From Diphasiastrum complanatum (lineage: Eukaryota > Streptophyta > Lycopodiopsida > Lycopodiales > Lycopodiaceae), in the NCBI GenBank assembly GCA_029204225.1, contig CM055094.1, positions 9,031,234 through 9,095,233 of the forward strand: a DNA stretch of 64,000 bases. Reading direction: 5' to 3'. The position numbers and the translations under genes are program-made. This document shows positions 1 through 10,392 of this stretch, piece after piece. Numbering within the stretch: the first letter of the stretch is position 1; every line of letters starts with the position of its first letter. The notes below the pieces were generated by a model. The model saw only the letters and a list, made by a program, of their open reading frames with translations, ran no database searches and was not told where the DNA came from.

Positions 1-584
1 CTCTTTTTGTACTTACAGTTTCTTGGGTAATGACAAAATCCGTATTATGGCTTAAAATCGTAAGAACGATAAGTTGGTTTGCGGACTCTTGCATAGCATG
101 GATTTGCTCAAGAAGTCACGAGCACCGTACATTGTCTGTCTGCAAACAAGAGTGATGGGATGACATGGATTTGTCACAAAACTCATGTACTGGTCCAAAC
201 TGCTTACACGCTCACATTTTGCTATGTTTTTTTATATGGCTTGTTTTCAGATGCGTATTGTCGTATTAATTAATGATATGGACCAAAGACCAGCAAACTG
301 ATTAGTATGGTGGATGTCTTGATACGGTACCAATATGGTTTGGCCGATCATGTATAATAACTAATAGTAAGGGAAGATTGGACTGCAAAAAAGACATTAT
401 TTTATATTGCAAGCTGATTAGTTGAGCTTAATTGAAAATGTACATGAATAACAACTGACATTCAGCATTGACACCTGTCTTCCTCACTGTGCTAACTTGT
501 GCGGTTTTGTGTGGTGGGATGGTGGCAGGTACCAACTGGATGTCTTGAAATATGTTTTGCTTTACGATGCCTTTTTAGTACCGT
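1..584. other. Flanking DNA, no gene recognised
   Basis: AT-rich sequence upstream of the first retrotransposon. No ORF here resembles a protein I know, and an apparent short ORF near 497-679 runs into the LTR. I see no RNA gene or repeat. The last five bases before the element (585-589, ATACT) are its target-site duplication. Confidence 0.5.
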
Positions 585-589
585 ATACT

Positions 590-1244
590 TGTGAAAATTG
601 TCAACATTTCCTAGCTAGTTTGAGGCCTAAATTGGCTAAAATTGTAAATAGTTTTGGTTCTGGAGTTTCACACGTGTGAACCAGGCCACAATGTTTTTAT
701 TTACTGTATTTTTTCAGTATGATGAAGTGTCAAACTTCATACCCTTCAAAATGAGACCATTTTGATGTATTTTGGTCATATAAGCCATTTTTAGCTATTT
801 TTCCTATATAGGGAATATCTAGGGTCAAGTACCTTCTAGAGAGAGGAGAGAGAGTCATCTTCCTCATCCATAAATAGTAGGGAAGTCGTGGAAAACAGGT
901 TGGAGAAACCTTTTGTATGCTTCATTGAGATCAATAGATCATTGTCATTGTTTCTTCCTCCATTGAGAGCATTGTTGTGTGTATTGTCTTCAAGCTATTG
1001 TGTATGATCTTAGGTGCTTTCCAAAAGTGATAGGCTGATGTATTATGGACTGTATAATGCTATTTTGGGCCGCACTTGATGTTTATGGAAGTTTCCATTT
1101 GTGATAAATGCTTTTTGATCAAGTTCTTTGCATTCTAGGTAGCATAGAATGTGTTGCCAATTCCTAGCTTATGTAGTTTGGAGTGCAAGCATTCAAGCCA
1201 ATGATCTTGGAGTTTAGATCCACTTAGGATCTGTATTTTTCACA
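590..1244 (+). repeat. 5' LTR of element 1
   Basis: 655 bp, starting TGTGAAAA and ending TTTTTCACA, so bounded by TG...CA. It holds a 14-bp palindrome TTCACACGTGTGAA with a G-box core (667-680). A TATA-like CCTATATAGG follows near 805-814, and a second AT-rich box, CATAAATAG, near 870. These probably drive transcription of the element (inference). A copy with no visible difference ends the element. Confidence 0.96.
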
Positions 1245-1256
1245 TGGTATCAGAGC
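1245..1256 (+). other. Primer-binding site, tRNA-iMet type
   Basis: TGGTATCAGAGC directly follows the terminal CA of the 5' LTR. It is the usual complement of the 3' end of plant initiator methionine tRNA and would prime minus-strand DNA synthesis. Confidence 0.95.
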
Positions 1257-2416
1257 TGGTTGGCTTCTATTTACAGTAAGTATTCCATTTTTGGTGATAT
1301 TTGGATGTTTGATCAAGTTCTAGCATGATTTTGCATTGCTTTGTTGATCAAATCTTACTAACCTTTGTTTTGTGAGTTGAACTTGTGGATCAAAAGCATA
1401 TTTCAGGTCTATTGAAGATCAGAGGCTGAAAAGAAACTATTTTGGATCAGATCATAACACCTAATCATTTGTGATTGTGAGGCTTGTGCATATTCAATAC
1501 TAACAATGTTCTTTTCAATCCTATTGTTGACAATCTCCATTCTTGGATGAACACTCTCCTTAAGTGGATGAAACTTCTCCTTAAGTGGATGACAAATGAT
1601 CTTTTGAGTGAGTTGTAATTCTCCTAAAGGCTGAGCAAAGCTCCCATTTGGATGAAAGATCCCCTTTTTTGGGTGAACATATTGTAAGCTCCATTGTGAA
1701 GAGCATATTGTAAAGATTGTCATCAATTTTGGCATAAATTTTGGTGTACTTTGTTGAGCATGTAAGTAACTCTCCTTATGTAATTTGATTGGAGCATTTG
1801 CTGGAAGGTGTTAACCATTATGCAAGTGTGTTTTCAGGTTCTTAACAGGTTGAGGAACATTCTCATGTGAAGTGATCTTAGATCTACATCTAAACACCAA
1901 GATTTGACAAGATAGTGAAGCTAGTCTTGTGATTCACTAAGTGTGCTCATTCATTCACCTCTAAATCTTGTATTTATCACTTGCTGGAGTTTATAAACTT
2001 TTAGAAGTGTGGTTTACATGTGGTTTTACAGGTTGAATCAATATCTTAGTGTGTTGATCATATGTTGATCAAGTTTGTTCATTACTAGGTAATCTTGGCA
2101 TCCTAGTTTTGGGTATTTTCTAAGAATGCAAGTAACTCTTCACACCATAACTTGATTTGGTCACTTGCTGGAAAGTTTGAGAGCTTAAGCAAGAGTGTGT
2201 TCAGGTTGGTTTGATTTTGTAATCCATTCTTAGTGTGTGCAAAGTGTTGCATGTGTTTCAATCTTCCTTTCTATGCTTGGAAACCATCTAGGTTCAAGAT
2301 AGAAGTGTTTTAGGGTCCTAAATCTTCATAGATCTCTTTATCTATCATTTGTTGAGAGAAAAGTGAGTGCTAAGTGCTTTAGGACAGAACCTAAAAGTTG
2401 AAGAAACATTAGAATC
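1257..2416 (+). other. Long repeat-rich untranslated leader of element 1
   Basis: About 1.16 kb lies between the primer site and the gag start without a sense ORF. It contains a degenerate repeat of about 80 bp with the shared words 'aagtaactct', 'ttgctgga' and 'gtgtgttcaggtt' around 1761-1843 and 2128-2205, with a shorter version near 1978-2035. A 21-bp unit containing ctccttaagtggatga is repeated near 1556-1592. GATCAAGTT-like words recur. This may hold packaging or translation signals (inference). An antisense ORF at 1409-1735 resembles nothing I know and was not called. Confidence 0.7.
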
Positions 2417-5400
2417 ATGGCTTCCAATGGTGGGATCATGCTAGAGTCTAGTGAAAGGTTGAGTTCATCAAACTACTCTACTTGGAAAGTGAGGATGGAA
2501 TCCTTACTTGAGTTGAATGAACTCATGGACATAGTTGCAGAAATTGAAGAGAGACCTCTCACACTTCAAGAGCAACAAAGGTTTGATAAGAAGGCCAAAA
2601 GGGCTCTTCATATCATTAAAATGAATGTTACAAATGAACTTCTCAAGGAAGTTGGAAAGTGTCAAAGTGCAAGTGAGGCATGGAATGCCTTAAAGAAGCT
2701 CTTTGAATCAAAGTCCACATCTAGGGTATTGACCCTAAGGAGACAAATATTTTCTAGTAGGCAAAGAGAGGGTGAAAGTGCTCATGCATTTATCTTGAGA
2801 GTTAAGTCCCTAAGTGATGATTTAGCATGCATTGATGAGAACATAAAAGATGGTGAAATAGTCCAAGTTATGTTGAATGGTTTGCTAAATGAACATGCTA
2901 ACCTTGTGCAAAGTTTTGCCATTCAAAGAGTCTTGCCAAGTGTGGTTGACTTGCAAGAAATCTTATTGGCTGAAGAACATAGGTTGCAATCAAAGCTTGA
3001 TGGTGCATCCTTGCAAGGTGGAGGTGAAGAGGCTTTCTTCACAAAAGGCAAATTCAAGGGCAAAGGTAAAGGCAAAGGGAAATGGTCCAAAGGTGGTAAC
3101 TTTGATCATGATGATCACTCTTCCTCTTCCTCTTCTACTAAGAACAATAAGTCAAAGTTCAAGTGCTTTTATTGTGGGATAAAAGGTCATTTTGCAAATG
3201 AATGTTATAAGAAGAAAAGAGAGCAAGGCGAGAGGCAAGGAAATCTTACAATAGATGAGGAAGAACATAACACATGTGAATCACTTGTTATGACTTCAAG
3301 TTTGTTAGCCAACATAGATGATAATGATCCTTGGTGGATTGATAGTGGAGCCTCATCTCACATGACAAGACATAAGGAATACTTTACATCCTTATTGTCT
3401 TATGAGGGAGAAGGTAACATCATCTACACTGCAAATGATGGTCAATGTGACATCAAAGGCATAGGCACTATTCCTATTTCCCTTTCAACAAATAGGAAAG
3501 CAAATCTTGAAAATGTTTTGTACATTCCTTCAATCACTAAGAATTTGCTTAGTGTAAGTCAAATGATTGACAAAGGACTTGATGTGGAGTTCATTGGAGA
3601 TGCATGTTTGATAAGTAAATGTGGATCCTTGATTGCTCAAGGTAGGAGGCATGGTAAACTTTTCAAGCTTGATGCATGTGTGATCTCTAATCATGAAGGA
3701 TGTATGGCTAGGGAGCAATTGACAAACCAAGAAGTTTGGCACAAGAGGTTGGGCCATCCCAACTTCAAATCTTTGGAGGTAATGGCAAAGAAAGAGCTTG
3801 TTCTTGGTCTCCCTAAAAGTCTTGTTGCAAACAATAGTGTTTGTGAACATTGTGCCTTGTCCAAATCTCATAGACTTGCTTATTCTAGATCTACTTCTAG
3901 ATCTAAAGAAGCTTTTCAACTTGTGCATTCTGATATTCATTCTTCTAGTACAACTAGCAATGGTGGGGCAAAGATGTATGCAACTTTCATTGATGACTTT
4001 AGTAGGTATACTTGGATCTATCTTCTTAAAAGTAAGGATGAAGTGTTTGCTGCATTTGTCAAGTTCAAGAATGAAATGGAAAACCAATTCAATACAAAGA
4101 TCAAATGCTTAAGATCTGATAATGGAGGGGAATACACCTCAAATAGGTTCAAAGACTTTTGTATAGCACATGGGATTAAGAGGGAGATGTCTAGTCCTAG
4201 GACTCCACAACAGAATGGAGTGGCCGAGAGGAAGAATAGAACCCTTTGTGAATGTGCCAAGGCAATGAGACTACATGCTAATCTTGCTAAGTCTTTTTGG
4301 GGGGAAGCTTTAGCATGTGCTAACTATCTATGTAATAGATGGACAAGTGCTTCCTTGGATGGTAAAACTCCTCATGAGGTTCTTTATGGTAGAAGGCCGA
4401 GTGTCAAGCATTGTAGGATCTTTGGATGTACATGTTTTGTCAATATCACACTTGATGATAGAACTAAAGAAGATCCTTCATCAAAGAAGGGTGTGTTTGT
4501 TGGCTATAGTGAAGTAAGCAAGGCTTACAAAGTGTACATTCCTTCTACAAAGAAAGTTGTCATAAGTAGGGATGTCATCTTTCATGAAGAGAATGTTTCC
4601 AATGTTGTTGATGTTGATGTTGATGTGCCTACTAATCATCATGATGTGCAAGATGTCTTGGATGAAGATGGAGATGCCACTCCAAAGCAAACTTCAAGGA
4701 AGACTCAAAGGCAAAGGGCTAAGCCATCAAGGCTAACCTATGATGAAAAAGGAAAGCAAGTGGTGGACAACTCTAACTTTGCTTTTCTTACCTCTTTTGA
4801 TGAACCAACTTGTGTAGGTGAAGCAATTCAAAAGAAGGAATGGATCCAAGCCATGGATCATGAGCATCAAGCACTCATCAAAAGCAACACATGGAGGTTG
4901 GTAAAGCTTCCAAAGGACAAGAAGGCAATTGGTTGTAAGTGGATCTTCAAGATCAAGACAAATCAAGATGGATCAATCAACAAGTACAAGGCAAGGTTGG
5001 TGGCAAAGGGGTATGCTCAAGAATATGGTATTGACTATGATGAGACCTTTGCACCCGTGGCAAAGATGGTAACTATTCGAATCCTAATCTCTCTTGCAAC
5101 TCTTTATGATTGGGATATGTGGCAAATGGATGTTACTAATGCCTTCTTGAATGGTGATCTTGAAGAAGATATTTACATGGAGCAACCCGAGGGCTATGTT
5201 TCACATGATGAGCCTAATCATGTGTGCTATCTCCAAAAGAGTTTGTATGGGCTAAAGCAAGCACCAAGGAGTTGGTATGCTAAGCTCAATTCCTTCTTAC
5301 TTTCTCAAAACTTTGTTATGAGTGAGTATGATCATTCTCTCTACTTTAGATTGAATGAAAATGATATCACTTTACTTTTGATCTATGTTGATGACATTAT

Positions 5401-6370
5401 CTTAAGTGGTGGTAACAATCTAGATATAGATGAAATCAAGATGGCACTCAAAAGAGAGTTTGAAATTCAAGATCTTGGTAAACTTCATTATATCTTAGGA
5501 ATAGAGATTATTAGAACTTCTAAATCTACATTCATATGTCAAGAAAAGTATGTTAACTCTATTCTAAAAAGGTTTCATATGGAAGATTGTAAAGTTGTTT
5601 CTACTCCTATGGAATCAAATGTAAAGCTAACTACAAGAAGTAATGAAAGATCCTTCAAGGACATTACTCTCTATAGAAAGCTAATAGGATCTCTTATATG
5701 GTTAACCATCACAAGACCTGATCTAAGCTTTGTGGTTGGTAAACTAAGTCAATTTATGCAAGATCCTAGTGAGGCTCATTGGAAGCTAGGAAAGAGAGTA
5801 CTTAGATACATCTCGGGATCTAGAGATTTTGGCATCTTGTATGGAGGTACTACACCTAACCTTTGTGGATTTTCAGATTCAGATTTTGCAGGTGATCAAA
5901 TGGATAGGAAGTCAACAAGTGCCTTTGCAATCTATCTTGGAGATGGAGTGGTCTCATGGCTATCAAAGAAGCAACCAACTATCTCTCTATCTTCCACCGA
6001 AGCCGAGTACAAGGCATTAACAACATGCACCAAGGAGATTCTTTGGATCAAGAGGATGTTATTGGATCTTCACTTGCTGGAACCAGAGAAGACTCCAATC
6101 ATACTTTGTGATAACCTTTCAGCCCAAAGCTTGGCAAGCAATCCTGTTTTTCATGCAAGGAGCAAGCACATTGAGATTGCTCACCATTTTGTGAGAGATC
6201 AAGTCATTGCCAAAGAGGTGGAGCTTCAACATGTCTCTTCAAAGGAGTGTGTGGCTGATATCTTCACCAAACCATTGGGAAAGGACCTATATTTAATGCA
6301 TAGATCTAATCTTGGAATGTGCTCAAAGACTATGTTGAAACTAGCATCCAATGTTGAAGAGGGAGTGTGA
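2417..6370 (+). CDS. Copia gag-pol polyprotein, intact
   Basis: A 1317-residue single-frame polyprotein that supplies capsid, protease, integrase, reverse transcriptase and RNase H for its element. The N-terminal ~230 residues are copia Gag. A CCHC zinc knuckle lies at about residues 250-263 (C-x2-C-x4-H-x4-C), after a K/G-rich stretch. The protease has the DSGA motif at 309-312. Integrase begins with an HHCC finger (His442, Cys476 region) and has Asp506, Asp568 and Glu604, with D568-E604 spaced as DD35E. Reverse transcriptase carries KARLVAKGYAQ near 857 and the catalytic YVDD at 990-993. RNase H has DSDFAGD near 1154 and SSTEAEY near 1193. The stop codon lies just inside the 3' LTR. The start is the first ATG of the frame and gives the usual copia gag beginning. 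No premature stop or frameshift is seen, and the length is normal for a fused copia polyprotein. Confidence 0.97.
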   Translation: MASNGGIMLESSERLSSSNYSTWKVRMESLLELNELMDIVAEIEERPLTLQEQQRFDKKAKRALHIIKMNVTNELLKEVGKCQSASEAWNALKKLFESKSTSRVLTLRRQIFSSRQREGESAHAFILRVKSLSDDLACIDENIKDGEIVQVMLNGLLNEHANLVQSFAIQRVLPSVVDLQEILLAEEHRLQSKLDGASLQGGGEEAFFTKGKFKGKGKGKGKWSKGGNFDHDDHSSSSSSTKNNKSKFKCFYCGIKGHFANECYKKKREQGERQGNLTIDEEEHNTCESLVMTSSLLANIDDNDPWWIDSGASSHMTRHKEYFTSLLSYEGEGNIIYTANDGQCDIKGIGTIPISLSTNRKANLENVLYIPSITKNLLSVSQMIDKGLDVEFIGDACLISKCGSLIAQGRRHGKLFKLDACVISNHEGCMAREQLTNQEVWHKRLGHPNFKSLEVMAKKELVLGLPKSLVANNSVCEHCALSKSHRLAYSRSTSRSKEAFQLVHSDIHSSSTTSNGGAKMYATFIDDFSRYTWIYLLKSKDEVFAAFVKFKNEMENQFNTKIKCLRSDNGGEYTSNRFKDFCIAHGIKREMSSPRTPQQNGVAERKNRTLCECAKAMRLHANLAKSFWGEALACANYLCNRWTSASLDGKTPHEVLYGRRPSVKHCRIFGCTCFVNITLDDRTKEDPSSKKGVFVGYSEVSKAYKVYIPSTKKVVISRDVIFHEENVSNVVDVDVDVPTNHHDVQDVLDEDGDATPKQTSRKTQRQRAKPSRLTYDEKGKQVVDNSNFAFLTSFDEPTCVGEAIQKKEWIQAMDHEHQALIKSNTWRLVKLPKDKKAIGCKWIFKIKTNQDGSINKYKARLVAKGYAQEYGIDYDETFAPVAKMVTIRILISLATLYDWDMWQMDVTNAFLNGDLEEDIYMEQPEGYVSHDEPNHVCYLQKSLYGLKQAPRSWYAKLNSFLLSQNFVMSEYDHSLYFRLNENDITLLLIYVDDIILSGGNNLDIDEIKMALKREFEIQDLGKLHYILGIEIIRTSKSTFICQEKYVNSILKRFHMEDCKVVSTPMESNVKLTTRSNERSFKDITLYRKLIGSLIWLTITRPDLSFVVGKLSQFMQDPSEAHWKLGKRVLRYISGSRDFGILYGGTTPNLCGFSDSDFAGDQMDRKSTSAFAIYLGDGVVSWLSKKQPTISLSSTEAEYKALTTCTKEILWIKRMLLDLHLLEPEKTPIILCDNLSAQSLASNPVFHARSKHIEIAHHFVRDQVIAKEVELQHVSSKECVADIFTKPLGKDLYLMHRSNLGMCSKTMLKLASNVEEGV
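6355..6365 (+). other. Polypurine tract of element 1
   Basis: TGAAGAGGGAG abuts the TGTGAAAA start of the 3' LTR. A purine run in this position primes plus-strand synthesis in LTR retrotransposons. Here it overlaps the end of the coding region. Confidence 0.88.
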
Positions 6371-7020
6371 AAATTGTCAACATTTCCTAGCTAGTTTGAG
6401 GCCTAAATTGGCTAAAATTGTAAATAGTTTTGGTTCTGGAGTTTCACACGTGTGAACCAGGCCACAATGTTTTTATTTACTGTATTTTTTCAGTATGATG
6501 AAGTGTCAAACTTCATACCCTTCAAAATGAGACCATTTTGATGTATTTTGGTCATATAAGCCATTTTTAGCTATTTTTCCTATATAGGGAATATCTAGGG
6601 TCAAGTACCTTCTAGAGAGAGGAGAGAGAGTCATCTTCCTCATCCATAAATAGTAGGGAAGTCGTGGAAAACAGGTTGGAGAAACCTTTTGTATGCTTCA
6701 TTGAGATCAATAGATCATTGTCATTGTTTCTTCCTCCATTGAGAGCATTGTTGTGTGTATTGTCTTCAAGCTATTGTGTATGATCTTAGGTGCTTTCCAA
6801 AAGTGATAGGCTGATGTATTATGGACTGTATAATGCTATTTTGGGCCGCACTTGATGTTTATGGAAGTTTCCATTTGTGATAAATGCTTTTTGATCAAGT
6901 TCTTTGCATTCTAGGTAGCATAGAATGTGTTGCCAATTCCTAGCTTATGTAGTTTGGAGTGCAAGCATTCAAGCCAATGATCTTGGAGTTTAGATCCACT
7001 TAGGATCTGTATTTTTCACA
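6366..7020 (+). repeat. 3' LTR of element 1
   Basis: 655 bp with no difference from 590-1244 found by eye, ending CACA and followed by the target duplicate ATACT at 7021-7025. Confidence 0.96.
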
Positions 7021-7112
7021 ATACTTTTCAGCTATGTTTTACCTTGTTGGTCTATGAATACAGGGTTTTAAAAGGTTTTGGTCTAGACTTGTCATGAGGA
7101 GCTTTGTTCTGT

Positions 7113-7115
<3 letters not shown>

Positions 7116-7181
<66 letters not shown>
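7116..7181 (+). repeat. (TC)n microsatellite
   Basis: About 33 uninterrupted TC units. It is flanked downstream by G-runs near 7250-7350. No gene is seen between 7182 and 7850. Confidence 0.97.
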
Positions 7182-7183
<2 letters not shown>

Positions 7184-7850
7184 GGCTTCCTCTCTCGCGT
7201 TCGAGGACTTCTTCCTCTCTATACGTGTTTTATAGAGGCCCGATGAGGGGGAGGGAACGCGTGGAAAAGAAGGGGGGGGGGGGATGGATAGGCTTGTTTA
7301 ACTTGGAGTTAACTTAAAGTTGTGTAGGGTAGGTAGAAAGGGGGGGCTCGGAGGTTGATAAAAGGTTTTCTCACTATTTGTTTTTTTTGTTAATTTCCAT
7401 GGTTTTTTTTTATGTCATTATAGACTACAAAAACGGAAATGCAGTAAGGTTAAATCATAATGGCTTAAGAATTGCGTAAATTAGATTTCGGTTGCATAAT
7501 TATGGTTTTTTGACATTATTATTGTTTGCACACCATTTGCAAAATTCATAGGTATAATTTTAATTGGCAATTGGGTCTATTAAAACTAAGTTTCTAGAAA
7601 ATGCTATATTACGAACAATTATACCTGTAATGAATGCAAACTGAACAATTTTTTTTTTTAGTTTTCACTTGCAAATGGACAAGGATGATGTTCCGGTGGG
7701 AGGTGGACGAGAATCGATCCGGCATCACCACATAGTGTGACATGAAAATTTGCCCGACATCACTGACAGTGATGCCCCCCTATATCAAAGCAATAAAATG
7801 GGAATCAACCAAATGCAAAATCTACTTAGTCAATTGTAAGCCATTAATTC
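7182..7850. other. Non-coding stretch
   Basis: Mixed sequence with poly-G (near 7273) and poly-T (near 7380) runs. No ORF, tRNA or terminal repeat was recognised. Confidence 0.4.
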
Positions 7851-7857
7851 AAACAAC

Positions 7858-8420
7858 TTGGGTTACCAACCGAAAATTTTTCCGACGATAAACAATTTGG
7901 AAACATCCCGAAGTTGTGGAAGCTTGGATAAACTATTGGTCGAGCTTGTCAGCTTATACAACGTCCCACAAGAAAAGCAGATATTGTCAGTTTTGTTGTT
8001 TCTTGACGGCAAGGCCTCCTCATGGTGGAGGGACCTACTCGAGAAACCGGTAACTTAAGCTGGATTCTTGGTGGAATTCCGTAAGGCTTTTGTCACAAAT
8101 GATGACTCAGAATTAAATTCGCTTTATTATTGCAGAATGGAAAACTGAGAATTGGACACCAACGTCCAAGAGTTCTTGGATTTTTGGGCCAAGGTGCCGC
8201 TTTTTGATAAGAATTTGGGGTAGTGGTAGTTCATTCTTGGACTTCAGCCGATTATCAAAATGAGTGCAAATTGAATATCATCCAATCTTTGAAAGATGCT
8301 ATCCATGTCACCAAGGCCTATGATAGCACCATGGTTGCCTTTCGAAAAAGCATGCACGACCAAACAACCTTGAAGCCTTAGATGGAAAAGACAAAAAATA
8401 AAACAAAAAAAACAACTTTT
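7858..8420 (+). pseudogene. Ty3/gypsy-type gag remnant
   Basis: The open part (7858-8058) reads like the capsid region of plant gypsy Gag: a leucine-rich segment, then LFLDGKASSWWRDLLE, with the W-W pair typical of the 'retrotransposon gag' domain. After a stop, the other frames continue with EFRKAF, QEFLDFWAK and LKDAIHVTKAYDS, which follow the same domain. Several stops and frameshifts make it dead. No protease or pol follows, so this is an isolated fragment. Confidence 0.6.
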
Positions 8421-8429
8421 TAATAAGCT

Positions 8430-9120
8430 TGAAGCTGAGGCATACTAGCACGATAAGAAAACGAGAACTAGTGAAGCTGATTAAAAAATATGAGTTTATT
8501 CCCACTCATTCTCAGTGAGTTGGAATTGGTACTTTAAAGTTGCAATGTGAAATTCCCAAGAACTTCAACCCGTGTTGTTAGTCTCAATCGATTTATGAAC
8601 CATCCATATTAGTCAAGATTTTGAGACGCTTTGATCAGAAAGTGGAGGGCCTTTATGGAGGAAGAACCTGTGGTATGGGGGACGCAGGCGATTCCAAAAT
8701 GAAGATCTAAAACTAATTGGATCATTTGACCCTTGTGTCTTTGTGACCATCAAGTGAGTTACTAGTGAGACAAATTTTGGAAGAGAACTTAGGAGGGTTA
8801 AGAAGTTCAATCTACTTTGTGCTCACTGATTTTCTCAAGAGTAGTCATTATAGTGAAAAATTGGCAAGTAGTCTAGCTTCAAATCTCTTTTGATCCTTAC
8901 CAGCTCTCAAGGAGAGATTTAATTGGGACCTAAGTGAGTCTAGAAGTAGTCTGGATATGATAAAGTTGATTTTTAGCTCATGCTTGAGTGCTCTATTCGT
9001 GATGAATTAGGCAAGACAATTTTTCCAAGCATTATTGACATTGGTGAGGAGAGTGAAATAGATAGTGATCAAGAACTTTGTGAATCTTGAAATGACTTTG
9101 TGTAAGTCACTATAAGGCTG
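8430..9120. other. Unassigned stretch between element scraps
   Basis: No recognisable protein, RNA or terminal repeat on either strand. It probably belongs to decayed retroelement sequence, but I cannot support a family. Confidence 0.3.
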
Positions 9121-9128
9121 CAAAAACC

Positions 9129-9600
9129 TTGGTTTTTTCATCTAATCACAACTCACATGTGTGTACTTTATGTACCACAATATTTTTTCCATGGAAGCTA
9201 GTGGAAGGAAGAATGAGTCAAGATTCAAGTGCTACTTGTGTGGCAAAAAGGGCCACTTTTGCATCCAAATGCTACAAGAGGCAAAATGCACTAGAGGAGA
9301 GCAAACAAGAGAACCTTGCACATGAAGAGGAGGAGGATGAAAGAGAATCATCCTTGATGGCATCTACATCCTCACCAACAAGCAAAAGCAACTCATTGGA
9401 GTCATGGTGGATTGATAGTGGGGCTAGCTCCCATATGACCTTTCAAAAGGATTCTTTTAGTGGTGCTAAAAAGTCCATAGTTACATCAAGTAATGAAGAA
9501 TGTAGAATAGAGAGTATTGAAACCATCCCTTTGTGTCTAGGATCTTACAAGAGAATGGATCTAGACAATGTTATTTTTGTGTCATCAATCACCAAAGTGC
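9129..9600 (+). pseudogene. Copia gag-protease fragment with frameshifted zinc knuckle
   Basis: A CCHC knuckle is split between two frames: CYLCGKKGHF reads in one frame near 9228-9257 and ASKCYK in the next, consistent with one extra T in the run at about 9255. An acidic linker (EEEEDERE) follows, then the copia protease motif WWIDSGASSHMT near 9402-9437. The sequence stops being copia near 9600, where an LTR-like segment begins. The organisation matches the Gag/PR boundary of element 1, but the two are clearly diverged. Confidence 0.75.
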
Positions 9601-9601
9601 C

Positions 9602-9936
9602 TGATGAGACCCACTATGCTATGCCTATATAGTGGTGGGGCTTTCCTTTTGCCATTCACTCAGTCTACCCGGGAGTTCGTGGATGGAGACAACGTGCTTT
9701 AGCTAGGATGTATCTCCAGGCTAGGAGTATGTGCTAGGGAAAGCCAAGGGTGATAGCTGGTGGTATGGGACACCAGTTATCGCAAGAGGCTTGACTAGGC
9801 ATGAGTATGTCCATAGCTCTAGTCCATGGGGGTGGGTAGGTTGTAACCCTATGGATGGGCGGATACTGTGCTTCATCACTGGTATGGGGCATGCGATATC
9901 CTTCAAGGCAATCGGAGATTCATGGGAGTTGTAACA
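9602..9936 (+). repeat. Candidate LTR, 335 bp, with adjacent primer site
   Basis: The segment begins TGATGAGACCC and ends GTTGTAACA. A TGGTATCAAAG-like primer site follows after two bases (9939-9949). A TG...CA segment immediately upstream of an initiator-Met-type primer site is the signature of a 5' LTR. No matching 3' LTR or target duplication was found, so it may be a truncated element inserted into, or fused with, the copia scrap before it. Confidence 0.5.
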
Positions 9937-9949
9937 TTTGGTATCAAAG

Positions 9950-10388
9950 TAGTCGATTTCCTTTATGAGGTGCACACGTTCCCTTATGCTTTTGCGGATT
10001 GGTATTCTCTTATATGGAATGTGGTTGTTTGTTTTTCATAACCTTTGTTTCAAGTTTATTCTTGAAAAGATTTGAGTTTATTGCTGGGAATGAATCTAAG
10101 TTTCTTAGCAATAGTCTTTCTTTTCTTTAAAACCTTTAAGACCTTCATGAATTTGAAGTTTTCTTGGTTCTTTAGTTTGGAAGGAGTTTTACACTCTTTA
10201 TGAGTTGTCTTGTAAACTTTGAATTTTGAGAGTAAACTTCTTTGAAAGTTGAGACCCAAAGTTTTGGCCTGCTCCCAAGTTTTGCTCACTAGTTACCTCA
10301 GTTTTGGGTAAGATTTTCTTTTAGTAAAAAAAAAATCAATCATTGAGCTGGTTGATAGACCCCCTCCCCCCTTCTTGTTTGGCTCCTC
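9950..10388. other. Possible leader of the 9602 LTR element; no gene
   Basis: Lies just inside the candidate LTR. No sense coding region is recognised, and poly-A and poly-C runs occur near 10325-10375. Confidence 0.3.
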
Positions 10389-10392
10389 TTAT

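Larger units (their letters stand above)
590..7020 (+). mobile_element. Complete Ty1/copia LTR retrotransposon (element 1)
   Basis: This is a full-length element of 6431 bp: 5' LTR, primer-binding site, long untranslated leader, one gag-pol ORF, purine tract and 3' LTR. It is flanked by the 5-bp duplication ATACT at 585-589 and 7021-7025, so its ends are exact. The LTRs are both 655 bp and I found no difference between them by eye, which means a very recent insertion. The domain order gag-PR-IN-RT-RH is that of copia. Because the ORF is open and all catalytic motifs are present, the element is probably autonomous. A degraded relative, K, lies at 35.2-38.5 kb. Confidence 0.97.

Noticed and set aside
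1409-1735. 108-codon antisense ORF in the element 1 leader
   Set aside because: No similarity to a known protein, and its repeats (HPLKE) come from a short DNA tandem repeat.
2889-6020. Several overlapping frames of 60-185 codons on both strands within the element 1 gag-pol
   Set aside because: They are shadows of the 1317-codon gag-pol; none resembles a known protein.
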